Shown here piece after piece: positions 33,563 through 41,100 of a DNA stretch of 41,123 nt (its first letter is position 1; every line of letters starts with the position of its first letter). The stretch lies in contig JAGLPO010000034.1 of the NCBI GenBank assembly GCA_023137275.1, positions 1 to 41,123 on the forward strand, written 5' to 3'. The translations under genes and the position numbers were made by a program. The notes under the pieces were generated by a model. It saw only the letters and a list, made by a program, of their open reading frames with translations, was not told where the DNA came from and made no database searches. This DNA is from Candidatus Parcubacteria bacterium. Lineage in GTDB: Bacteria; Patescibacteriota; Patescibacteriia; Patescibacteriales; UBA12075.

Positions 33563-35119
33563 ATGCAAAAATCAAGGAGTTTAATTAATTTTAAAAATTT
33601 TATTGTCAGCCTGGCCCTGGCCGTAATCTGGGTGGCTGGGTTTTTTGTTTGGCAAAATAAGCATTTATTGCCGGCCGCGGCCGAGGAAGAAGAAGAGGAT
33701 AATACACCGCCATTAATCTACAACGTTGGCGTTTCCAGTATTAACGCGACATCCTCAATCATCACTTGGGAAACCGATGAATTAGCGGATTCATTGATCA
33801 ATTACGGCCTTAATAAGGAATACGGGATCATCCGCGATCCGCGGGCCGACAAATTTGAGCACATGATAATCGTTGAAAATTTGGCGCCGGACACGAATTA
33901 TTTTTTTAGGATCACTTCGGCTGATGACAGCGGCAACCAGGGAATATCCAGCGATTATACTTTTCAAACCCTTAAGGATAAAGAAAAAGAGATGGAATTT
34001 GACGGTCTTCAAGAAGAAGTCAGTGAAGAAGGGATAGCCGGCCTTAACGAGGTCGGGGTTGAAGAAATACTTCAGGCGATAAAAAGCATTTCCTCGGAAG
34101 AAGTGCTGGAAAAGATTGAAGAGGAGCTTAAACAAACCGCTGAAGAAGTGCTTTCGCCGCCAACCATTATTCTTGATTACGCCGATGTTGAGGTCGGGAC
34201 CGACTACGCGATAATCACCTGGGAAACCGACAAAGAATCCAATACGATCGTGGCTTTGGCAGACGAGGATGATTATGATGAAGACGCGGCTGATCCGTAT
34301 CGCTGGCGCGAAGGCGGCCCGGACGACATGACACTTGAGCATCGGGTGGAGATAACCGGCCTGAATCCGGCCACGGTTTACCATTTTCAGGTTTCATCAC
34401 AGTCAACTTTGGGTTTAACCGGCTATAGCAGTGACAAAATTTTCAAAACCAAATCAGTCAAGCCGGAAATATATAATATTCAGCTGTCCAAGGTAGAGGA
34501 AGAATCAGCCACCATTCGCTATACGACCAATGTTCCTTGCTCGTCTATTATTGATTATACTAATTTAAATACGAACGATACCAAACTGGAAGGCAATTCC
34601 AGCTATTTGACCGTCCATCGGACGCGGCTTACTAATTTGATCTTTGATACTTATTATTCATTTATTGTTAAAGTGGAGAGCGAGGACCAGGAAAAGGCCG
34701 AGAGCGCTCCGATCACTTTTATTACGATCAAAGATGAAGAGCCGCCGGTAATTACTAAGGTAAATACCGAGTCAACCATATATCCGGGTTCGGAAAACAA
34801 GATCCAGACCATTGCCTCCTGGCGTTCGGATGAACCGGCCCAATGCCAGCTGTTTTATCATCAGGGCCTGGTGGTAATTGACGAGCCGCAATCGCTTATC
34901 AAGGAAGAGGATTTTGCCGTTAAGCATGTTCAGGTAATCACAAATTTTTTACCTTCCACGGTCTATAAATTCTGGATAGTATGCGATGACGAAGCCGGCA
35001 ACGCTTCAAGATCAGAGGATTTTACCATGCTTACCCCGACCCAGGAGGAAAGCATTATTGATATTATTATTAAAAACTTTGAAAGTACTTTCGGCTGGCT
35101 TAAAAAGATGAAAATATAA
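33563..35119 (+). CDS. Secreted or membrane-anchored Fn3-repeat protein
   Basis: A 518-residue protein read from ATG 33563 (context ACCCCATG). A signal or anchor helix (about 14-32) is followed by LLPAAAEEEEEDN. Four Fn3-like domains follow, of the type found in front of phosphatases and in surface proteins: about 38-135 (IITWETDEL, LAPDTNYFFRI), 195-305 (IITWETDKE, LNPATVYHFQV), 305-400 (IRYTTNVPCSSIIDY) and 400-495 (SWRSDEPAQCQLFY, LPSTVYKFWIVCDDEAGN). An acidic helical linker separates the first two. The C-terminus is a basic amphipathic helix (FESTFGWLKKMKI). It is probably a cell-surface protein. The ABC ATPase gene follows after 74 bases. Confidence 0.85.
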   Translation: MQKSRSLINFKNFIVSLALAVIWVAGFFVWQNKHLLPAAAEEEEEDNTPPLIYNVGVSSINATSSIITWETDELADSLINYGLNKEYGIIRDPRADKFEHMIIVENLAPDTNYFFRITSADDSGNQGISSDYTFQTLKDKEKEMEFDGLQEEVSEEGIAGLNEVGVEEILQAIKSISSEEVLEKIEEELKQTAEEVLSPPTIILDYADVEVGTDYAIITWETDKESNTIVALADEDDYDEDAADPYRWREGGPDDMTLEHRVEITGLNPATVYHFQVSSQSTLGLTGYSSDKIFKTKSVKPEIYNIQLSKVEEESATIRYTTNVPCSSIIDYTNLNTNDTKLEGNSSYLTVHRTRLTNLIFDTYYSFIVKVESEDQEKAESAPITFITIKDEEPPVITKVNTESTIYPGSENKIQTIASWRSDEPAQCQLFYHQGLVVIDEPQSLIKEEDFAVKHVQVITNFLPSTVYKFWIVCDDEAGNASRSEDFTMLTPTQEESIIDIIIKNFESTFGWLKKMKI

Positions 35120-35123
35120 TTTA

Positions 35124-35189
35124 GATAACAGATAGCAGATAACAGAATCCCGAATACCCGGGACTGTCGTCTGTCGTCTGTCGTCTGTT
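35124..35189. repeat. Intergenic inverted-repeat region with a TCTGTCG tandem repeat
   Basis: The left side is rich in AGATAACAGA, and the right side has TCTGTCG twice in tandem with a broken third unit. The two sides pair partly around a TCCCG/CGGGA centre. It lies between the Fn3 gene and the ABC ATPase gene and could slow or stop transcription, but there is no clean T-run. Confidence 0.5.
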
Positions 35190-35193
35190 AACA

Positions 35194-36516
35194 ATGCCTC
35201 AACCAATCGTAAAAATCAAGGATCTGGATATTACTTATAATCTGGGCAAAGAAAACGAGTTCAAAGCGACTCGGGGCGTTAGTATGGAAGTGTATCCGGG
35301 AGAATTTGTCGCCTTTTTCGGACCGTCAGGCTGCGGCAAATCAACTATTTTTTACAGCATTCTGGGGATACTGGAGCCATCGGCCGGACAGCTTTTAGTT
35401 AAGGGTGAAAATCCTTATTCTTTTTCGCCTGAGGAAATGGTAAGGTTCCAAACCAAGATCATCGGTATTGTTTACCAGGCTTTTTATTTGATTACCTCTT
35501 TATCGGTAATTGACAACGTTGTTTTGCCGCAAATTTTTCATGGCGTTAATCCTGGCAAACGGCGGCGCTGGGCCAAGCAGGTATTAAAGCGCTTTGGCAT
35601 GGAGGAGCATGGCGATAAATATCCGGATAATCTTTCCGGCGGACAGTCTCAGCGCGTTTCCGTGGCTCGGGCAATGGTCAATAACCCGAATATTCTTCTA
35701 GCTGATGAGCCGACCGGCAACCTGGATTCAACTTCAACCAAGCAGGTAATGGACTCAATGGCGGAAATAAATTCAGTTGACAAGAAAACAGTTATTATGA
35801 TCACCCATAACGCTGCCCAGCTGTCGTATTGCCACCGCGTATTTTATTTGCGCGACGGCAAATTGGAGCGCGTTGTGCCGAATCCGGAAAAAAAGCAGAT
35901 CGCGAAAATTGATAAGCATAAGATACTGATAACCGAGTTTGACCAGCTTTCCAAGCTCTTTCCCTATGAAGATCCGATCACTCTTAAAGTAAAGAGCCTG
36001 GTTAATTACCTGACCCAGGATCTTAATTATTACCAGTTGCAGCGTTTGGAAGATATAATCAAGCTGGTGGTGGAGAGAAAAATAAGCCAAAAAGAATTTA
36101 AAAGCCTGGTAATGAAAAATTATAACCAGGGCGGCATTGATCTGACGGAAAGCCTGGCCGCGCATATGTCTGAAAAAATTTATAAAATAATCAGGCAATC
36201 CGAAGATATCCGCCGTTTTCGCCGCCGTTTTCTTAATTCTAATTTCTTTTCCCGCGAAAACGTGCTAGTCAGAAATCTGGCTAAATTCGTAATGGATGAG
36301 TATAAAAAAGAGCTTAGCCTGGTGCAGCGCCGCCGGCTAAAGGATCTGGTTTATAAGCGGATTACCGGCCTTATTTCCCGGCGTGATTTTAAGGACGCGC
36401 TCAGGGTTGAACTCCCGGATGGGGGAGTGGGCCTGGGCAAGGTTTGGTCGCGCAAGCTAACCCGTTATTTTGAGAAATTATTAATGCAGGGAACAGATTC
36501 CAAAGGCCACCATTAG
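35194..36516 (+). CDS. ABC transporter ATP-binding protein (MacB/LolD type) with long C-terminal extension
   Basis: A 440-residue protein. Residues 1-230 are a complete nucleotide-binding domain: Walker A GPSGCGKST (43-51), Q-loop Gln95, signature LSGGQ (147-151), Walker B with DEPTGN (171-176), and switch His205. The sequence is closest to the LolD/MacB/FtsE class. Residues 235-440 are an extra Lys/Arg/Glu-rich helical region not usual for LolD (about 225-230 residues), including repeated LVxRKISQKEFK and LVYKRITGLISRRDFK segments that look alike. The permease gene follows after 126 bases, so the two should form one transporter that acts on envelope proteins or lipids rather than importing solutes. 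The role of the extension is unknown. Confidence 0.9.
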   Translation: MPQPIVKIKDLDITYNLGKENEFKATRGVSMEVYPGEFVAFFGPSGCGKSTIFYSILGILEPSAGQLLVKGENPYSFSPEEMVRFQTKIIGIVYQAFYLITSLSVIDNVVLPQIFHGVNPGKRRRWAKQVLKRFGMEEHGDKYPDNLSGGQSQRVSVARAMVNNPNILLADEPTGNLDSTSTKQVMDSMAEINSVDKKTVIMITHNAAQLSYCHRVFYLRDGKLERVVPNPEKKQIAKIDKHKILITEFDQLSKLFPYEDPITLKVKSLVNYLTQDLNYYQLQRLEDIIKLVVERKISQKEFKSLVMKNYNQGGIDLTESLAAHMSEKIYKIIRQSEDIRRFRRRFLNSNFFSRENVLVRNLAKFVMDEYKKELSLVQRRRLKDLVYKRITGLISRRDFKDALRVELPDGGVGLGKVWSRKLTRYFEKLLMQGTDSKGHH

Positions 36517-36517
36517 T

Positions 36518-36584
36518 CCTCTCCCCCGCTCGCTATCGCTCGCCTCCCCCTCTCCTAATTAGGAGAGGGGGCTGGGGGGAGAGG
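36518..36584. repeat. GC-rich nested palindrome between ATPase and permease genes
   Basis: A perfect 26-bp palindrome (36546-36571; half-site CCCCCTCTCCTAA) is enclosed by outer arms CCTCTCCCCC (36518-36527) and GGGGGAGAGG (36575-36584). A CTCGCTATCGCTCGC segment lies on one side. It resembles the REP-type repeats seen between genes in many genomes. It would fold strongly in mRNA and may set the ratio of ATPase to permease. Confidence 0.78.
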
Positions 36585-36642
36585 GCTAGGTCGGCTATTA
36601 AACTAATTAATTAATCACTAATTAAGCAATCAACTAACATTT

Positions 36643-37842
36643 ATGATGAGATTGGATGACATGTTAAAACTCGCTACCAGGATGTTCAGGACCCGGCCGG
36701 CCCGGACCTGGCTGACTATTCTTGGTATTGGAGTCGGTTTCGCGGCTGTCGTGATCCTTGTCGGCCTTGGCTTTGGCTTGCAAGGCGTATTGCTTGAAAA
36801 GATCGTGTTTGGCGAAGCAATGCTGTCTTTAAATGTTGTTACTCCTCCTTCCCGGGTAGTGGTAATAGAAAATGAACAGCTGGATCAGTTTAAACAGCTG
36901 CCAAATGTACAGGATGTAGCGTCTTTAGCCAGTTTTACCTCGCTTATTACTTTTGGCGATTTGACCGGCAGCATTATGCTAAATGGCGTAGAGCCCAAAT
37001 ATTTTCGCTATGCCGGCATAGTTGCCCAGCATGGAGAATTATTTGAGAACGGGCAGGCCGATTACGCGCTGTTATCATCCGCGGTTTTAAAGCTGTTTGA
37101 CATGGAGCCGGAAGATATTATCGGGCAAAAGGCAAGCTTTAAGGTTTTTCTTCCAATAGATGACGGAGAGGATGAGGTTAGGGAAATTCCTTTAAACAAG
37201 GAATACACTATTAAAGGAATTATTGAAGACGATGCTTCAATATTCGCCTATGTTGCCCAGCAAGAGCTTAGTTCCCAGTTTGTAATTCCTTATTATGAAA
37301 AGGCCAGAGTCAAGGTAACGGACCGGATTTATCTTGATTCCGCTGAGGCTCAAATTTTGGAACTGGGATTTATTGTAACCGCGCTTTCAAAAACCGTAGA
37401 GCAAGCAAATAAGATATTTGCCGGAGTACAGGTTGCTTTGGCCTTGTTTGGCGCGATCGCCCTGATCGTATCAGCCATCGGCATGTTTAACACCATGACC
37501 GTAACGCTCCTGGAGCGGACCAAGGAGATCGGGATCATGCGCACGATCGGCGGTTCGCCGTTAAATATTAAGGTAATGTTTTTAACTGAATCAGTATTAA
37601 TGGGATTTCTTGGAGGAGTGGTCGGGATCGGGATCGGCGTGGGCGGCGGGCTTACGATCAATTTTATGCTTAATACTTTGGCAACCCGCATGGGCGGCGC
37701 CCCAATGGCTCTTTTCCGCTTTCCAATGCCGTTTTTGATTTTTATCGCGGTTTTTTCCGGAGTAATGGGCTATGTTACCGGGCTTTTTCCGTCCAAACGA
37801 GCCGGCAAGCTGAACCCATTAGACGCAATTCGCTATTCGTAA
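36643..37842 (+). CDS. ABC transporter permease (FtsX/MacB family)
   Basis: A 399-residue protein. TM1 (about 20-46) is followed by a large outward MacB-type core domain (about 47-255). Three TM helices then span about 270-390 and form the FtsX domain, with the family marker LLERTKEIGIMRTIGGSP between TM2 and TM3 and a C-terminal NPLDAIRYS. This layout matches MacB/LolC-type mechanotransmission permeases, which move or release envelope molecules without a classic channel. Its partner is the ATPase just upstream. The first two codons are both ATG (36643 and 36646). Two small membrane-protein genes follow closely, so a transporter operon is likely. The substrate is unknown. Confidence 0.93.
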   Translation: MMRLDDMLKLATRMFRTRPARTWLTILGIGVGFAAVVILVGLGFGLQGVLLEKIVFGEAMLSLNVVTPPSRVVVIENEQLDQFKQLPNVQDVASLASFTSLITFGDLTGSIMLNGVEPKYFRYAGIVAQHGELFENGQADYALLSSAVLKLFDMEPEDIIGQKASFKVFLPIDDGEDEVREIPLNKEYTIKGIIEDDASIFAYVAQQELSSQFVIPYYEKARVKVTDRIYLDSAEAQILELGFIVTALSKTVEQANKIFAGVQVALALFGAIALIVSAIGMFNTMTVTLLERTKEIGIMRTIGGSPLNIKVMFLTESVLMGFLGGVVGIGIGVGGGLTINFMLNTLATRMGGAPMALFRFPMPFLIFIAVFSGVMGYVTGLFPSKRAGKLNPLDAIRYS

Positions 37843-37869
37843 GTTAATAAATTTTGTAACTATTTTACT

Positions 37870-38076
37870 ATGTCTTTAATGAAAAAAATTAATCCGAAAG
37901 TAAAGGATTTTTTTACTGAAAAGGAGAATATTACGATGATGGGGCTGATGTGGGCATTTTATTGGCGTTGGGCGCTGTTAATTATTGCGATTATGCTTTT
38001 AATAATGGTAGTGGCTTTTGGCTTTGGTTTTATTGCCATGATTGCCGGCTTAAGCGCGGGAGCTGCGGCGGTATAA
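37870..38076 (+). CDS. Small membrane protein, 68 residues
   Basis: The family is not recognised. Residues 1-22 are basic (MKKINPKVKDFFTEKE). Residues 23-68 are strongly hydrophobic (WRWALLIIAIMLLIMVVAFGFGF, then AMIAGLSAGAAAV), enough for one or two TM helices. It starts 27 bases after the permease stop and ends six bases before the next gene, so it belongs to the same transcript. It could be a small accessory subunit of the ABC transporter. That is suggested by position only. Confidence 0.72.
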   Translation: MSLMKKINPKVKDFFTEKENITMMGLMWAFYWRWALLIIAIMLLIMVVAFGFGFIAMIAGLSAGAAAV

Positions 38077-38082
38077 AAATGA

Positions 38083-38571
38083 ATGAATAAAAGAAAAGCA
38101 ATTATTTCAGTTGTTATTTTATTCAGCCTAATTATTGTTGGTTTGTTTTTTGGAGCTCAGTTTGATAAATACAGGAATAAAGAAACAATAAAAGGGCTGG
38201 CATTGAATAACGTTCCGGCTGATAGAAAATATGTTCGCTTAAGTTTATTTAATACTTTGCCTGACAAGATCAGCCTGCAAATTCCGGAAGATTGGGAGGG
38301 TTCGTATCGGGTAAAAGATAATGGAAATCTAGCTAACATATTTTTTATAGATGGTCCGGAAGAGTGGGAATTACTTTCATTCAAACAGTTTAGCCAATTT
38401 GAATGGGAAAATAATTTGGATAAAAATTGGCAGAAAATTATGGAAGATAACGGATTAATTATTGTTTATAAATTATCCACAGGTGAGGGAGTTAATTTAG
38501 AGCAGATGAATAAATTTAATCAAATGCGCCGCGATATTGAGTTGATGATTCAATCCATAAAAATCAGATAA
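38083..38571 (+). CDS. Single-pass membrane protein, 162 residues
   Basis: A short basic start and one TM helix (about 7-25: AIISVVILFSLIIVGLFFG) lead to an outward domain of about 130 residues. This domain contains KISLQIPEDWEGSYRVKDNG and a hydrophilic C-terminal helix (LIIVYKLSTGEGVNLEQMNKFN). The IPEDWEG pattern recalls the PsbP-like domains of the proteins at 30680 and 32895, but identity is low. The start is ATG 38083; an overlapping ATG at 38079 runs straight into a stop. The gene is six bases past the 68-residue gene, in the transporter operon. Function is unknown. Confidence 0.78.
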   Translation: MNKRKAIISVVILFSLIIVGLFFGAQFDKYRNKETIKGLALNNVPADRKYVRLSLFNTLPDKISLQIPEDWEGSYRVKDNGNLANIFFIDGPEEWELLSFKQFSQFEWENNLDKNWQKIMEDNGLIIVYKLSTGEGVNLEQMNKFNQMRRDIELMIQSIKIR

Positions 38572-38658
38572 GTTAGTTATTATTTAATATTAGTAGAAAA
38601 ATTAATTAAAAATTTTAATAAAAAGATAAACTTCAGTTTAAAATTAATTAAAATATAA

Positions 38659-38720
38659 TTGTGTAATTTTGACAAATTGTGTTATAATAGTAATAGAGTT
38701 GTGGAAAGGTTCCGCATCTC
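38659..38720 (+). promoter_or_regulatory. Promoter and 5' hairpin of the 590-residue gene
   Basis: TATAAT at 38683-38688 has TTGTGT (38659-38664) upstream with an 18-base spacer. A TTGACA at 38669 is too close to serve the same -10 box. Just after the start site, GAG-T-TGTGGAA (38696-38706) pairs with TTCCGCA-T-CTC (38710-38720) around a three-base loop. Such a 5' stem would protect the mRNA. Confidence 0.58.
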
Positions 38721-38747
38721 TTAAAGTTTTTAAAAAACAAATTCCCC

Positions 38748-40520
38748 ATGGCTCAAAAAATTAAAAGACAGATCAAGAGGTCAATGCCTCTTTTTATCAT
38801 TTTTTGTTTGTTAACCAGCACGGCTTCTTTGGCGCTGGTTTTTAATTTTGATTTTTCTTTAAGTAATTTATTAGGCCAGCCAACCGCTTTGGCCCAGCCT
38901 TATGGCGACCAAGCCACGACCACGGTAACGGTTATGAACGCCGCTCCGCAGTGGGCCGTATATCCGGCAGAAGTTCCGATTTCCACTTCCACTTCGCCGA
39001 TCAATGTCGGCTATGATATATCATTTACCGGAACCGCCAATGATCTTGAGTCTGACAGCTATTATTTAGCGATTTGCAGTTCCAGCTCAATAATCGCCTC
39101 CACGACCGGCGGGATGCCAACTTGCGTGGGCAATACTTTTTGCATTTCTACTTTGACTGTTGCCGGCAGCCAGGCAACCTGTAAATACAATAATGTTACT
39201 GATCCAAGCGCGGAAATTCAAGATTGGTATGCTTTTGCCTGCGATAACCACTCTACTGAAGGAGATTGTTCAATTGTGAGCCAGGGAGCCAATCCCGGCG
39301 TATTAGCCTCGTCTTCACCGTTTTGGGTAAACCACGCGCCTGATTTTACCGCTGTTGCCGACGACGGCGGGCAGGATCCGGGCGACGATTACACGGTTAC
39401 CGCCACGGTAACGGATAGCGACAGCGTGTTAGCCGGTTTGGATGAGTTGACTCTTGATATCTGCAGCACTGATTCCTGGGCGACCTCAACCGGTTGCACC
39501 GCCACTACTTTTTGTACCGCCACTTCCACTTCAGATGATATAATTTGTGAGTGGGCAACGACTACGCCGGCCATAGATGGGAGTTGGGATTATTGGGCTT
39601 TTGTCAAAGATGAGCACGAAATGCCGGCAATCGGCAATTCGCAGACTGACATTTATGTGGTTAATAATGTCGCCCCCACGGTCAGCAGTGTTGAGCTTCA
39701 TGGCGGCATAGATATTACTCTTAATTTGAAAAACTCGGCAGAAGTGCTGGCTACCGCGACCGCTATTATTGCCGACAACAATACCTGCCATGATATAGAT
39801 GGCGCGACCAGTACGATCTATTGGTCCGGGGTTGCCGGCCTTCATAATTGTACGGCCGACGATGATCAATGCTATGACATTGCTCAGATTAACTGTGAGT
39901 ATCAGGCCGGCTCCTGCTCCGGCACTTCCACCACCGCCACTTATATTTGCTCCACTACTATTGCTTTTCACGCTATTCCGACCGATGGCGCCGGCGGTGA
40001 TTATCCTTATGGCAGCACGGATTGGCTGGCCGCTATTCAGGGCATAGATGATGATGGGGCCGTAGGAATCGCCACCACGGTTCCCGGATCAGCGGTTCAT
40101 GTGGAAACGCTCCTGGCTTTGGAAGTTCAGGAATTTGGCATAAATTTCGGCTCTATCCGCGGCGGTCAGGATTCCGGCACTGATAACGGCACCACGACGT
40201 TAGAAAATTACGGCAACGCGCCGATTAACAGCACTTTCCAGGGCGATGATTTATTTAAGGGTACCAGTACAAATTATATTGAGGCGTATAATCAGCGCTA
40301 CGGCACGACCACAGTCACTTACGCGTCATTAACTTATCAGCTTGCTTCAACCTCGCCTTCGGCGCCGCGCGATTTGGATATTGATAAGCCGACCACGGCC
40401 ATTCAGACAATTACTGACGAGGTTTATTGGGGGATAGATATCCCGGCCGGCAAGATATCCGGTGTTTATGACGGCACAAACTATATTGTATCAGCTTTGG
40501 ATAATTCCGGCTGGCAATAA
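38748..40520 (+). CDS. Secreted surface protein, paralogue of the giant protein's C-terminus
   Basis: A 590-residue protein. A basic start and signal helix (about 13-35) lead to FNFDFSLSNLLGQPTALAQP, with a likely signal-peptidase site after ALA. The mature part is beta-rich, Thr/Ser-rich and full of paired Cys (SYYLAICSS, CISTLTVAG, FACDNH). It matches the last 517 residues of the giant protein in the same order over nearly its full length, including LALEVQEFGINFG, DSGTDNGTTTLENYGN and YWGIDIPAG at the end. The shared module may be a surface-anchoring or assembly domain, with this protein as its stand-alone form. There is no Shine-Dalgarno sequence; the ATG context is TCCCCATGG. A terminator lies about 20 bases downstream. 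Confidence 0.85.
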   Translation: MAQKIKRQIKRSMPLFIIFCLLTSTASLALVFNFDFSLSNLLGQPTALAQPYGDQATTTVTVMNAAPQWAVYPAEVPISTSTSPINVGYDISFTGTANDLESDSYYLAICSSSSIIASTTGGMPTCVGNTFCISTLTVAGSQATCKYNNVTDPSAEIQDWYAFACDNHSTEGDCSIVSQGANPGVLASSSPFWVNHAPDFTAVADDGGQDPGDDYTVTATVTDSDSVLAGLDELTLDICSTDSWATSTGCTATTFCTATSTSDDIICEWATTTPAIDGSWDYWAFVKDEHEMPAIGNSQTDIYVVNNVAPTVSSVELHGGIDITLNLKNSAEVLATATAIIADNNTCHDIDGATSTIYWSGVAGLHNCTADDDQCYDIAQINCEYQAGSCSGTSTTATYICSTTIAFHAIPTDGAGGDYPYGSTDWLAAIQGIDDDGAVGIATTVPGSAVHVETLLALEVQEFGINFGSIRGGQDSGTDNGTTTLENYGNAPINSTFQGDDLFKGTSTNYIEAYNQRYGTTTVTYASLTYQLASTSPSAPRDLDIDKPTTAIQTITDEVYWGIDIPAGKISGVYDGTNYIVSALDNSGWQ

Positions 40521-40541
40521 AATTAACAAGTTTTTATACAT

Positions 40542-40572
40542 AAAAAACCGCCTTAAATCAGGGCGGTTTTTT
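40542..40572 (+). terminator. Strong rho-independent terminator
   Basis: AAAAAACCGCC (40542-40552) and GGCGGTTTTTT (40562-40572) form an 11-bp stem ending in six T, 21 bases after the stop of the 590-residue gene. Confidence 0.92.
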
Positions 40573-40603
40573 GGTTTGAAAGATAGAATATTTTTTACGC
40601 TCC

Positions 40604-40632
40604 TTGACAGGTTAGTTGTTATGTGGTATATA
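40604..40632 (+). promoter_or_regulatory. Promoter of the 99-residue gene
   Basis: TTGACA (40604-40609), a 17-base spacer and TATATA (40627-40632). The leader is about 55 bases and ends with the ribosome-binding site GGGAGGGAG, five bases before ATG 40696. Confidence 0.78.
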
Positions 40633-40695
40633 TTGAATTATTGAATAAAATATAAATTTTATCTTTAATCGCTCATTATAGGGAGGGAGTGAAAA

Positions 40696-40995
40696 ATGGA
40701 AGTAAAAAATAGTTATGTGCTTAAAAGCATCGGCTTGGTATTTAAAAATATCAAAGATATTTGTTTAATTATTGGTGGCGGTGGACTTGTTTTTTTAATT
40801 TATGCCATAGAATTCATTCTGGGCTTTTTGGTGGCAAAACGACCACGAATCTTCCGTTCTGATCCAGACCCTGGATACAGGGACCCTGACGCTCTTATTG
40901 AGTATCGGAAATGGCCTAAAATATTTGGGTATAGAGTTTACCCTGTTGTTCCAATCGGTATTATTGGAATTATTATATATTTTATATACCGATAA
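40696..40995 (+). CDS. Small membrane protein, 99 residues
   Basis: The family is not recognised. A first hydrophobic stretch (about 21-43: DICLIIGGGGLVFLIYAIEFILGFLV) is followed by a polar loop rich in Arg, Asp and Pro (RPRIFRSDPDPGYRDPD). A second TM helix lies at the C-terminus (VVPIGIIGIIIYFIYR). Both ends may face the same side. The start is fixed by a strong ribosome-binding site. Its own promoter and terminator make it a single-gene transcript, so no operon partner helps to assign it. Confidence 0.78.
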   Translation: MEVKNSYVLKSIGLVFKNIKDICLIIGGGGLVFLIYAIEFILGFLVAKRPRIFRSDPDPGYRDPDALIEYRKWPKIFGYRVYPVVPIGIIGIIIYFIYR

Positions 40996-41021
40996 TACCG
41001 ATTAATATATTTCGCAAGAAA

Positions 41022-41058
41022 GGCCGCAACATAATAATAGTTGCGGTCTAATTTTTTT
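41022..41058 (+). terminator. Rho-independent terminator after the 99-residue gene
   Basis: GGCCGCAAC (41022-41030) pairs with GTTGCGGTC (41040-41048) with one G-U pair, followed by TAA and seven T (41052-41058). Confidence 0.88.
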
Positions 41059-41100
41059 CCTTAAAATAATGGGATAAATAATCTGTTTTTAATATCATAT

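Noticed and set aside
33791..34384. 197-codon minus-strand frame inside the Fn3 protein gene
   Set aside because: It is fully inside a well-supported gene on the other strand, has no ribosome-binding site, and shows no recognisable domain.
39531..39971. 146-codon minus-strand frame inside the 590-residue gene, and several similar frames inside the giant gene
   Set aside because: Their composition is a by-product of Thr/Ser/Ala-rich codons on the coding strand. None has a start signal or a known motif.
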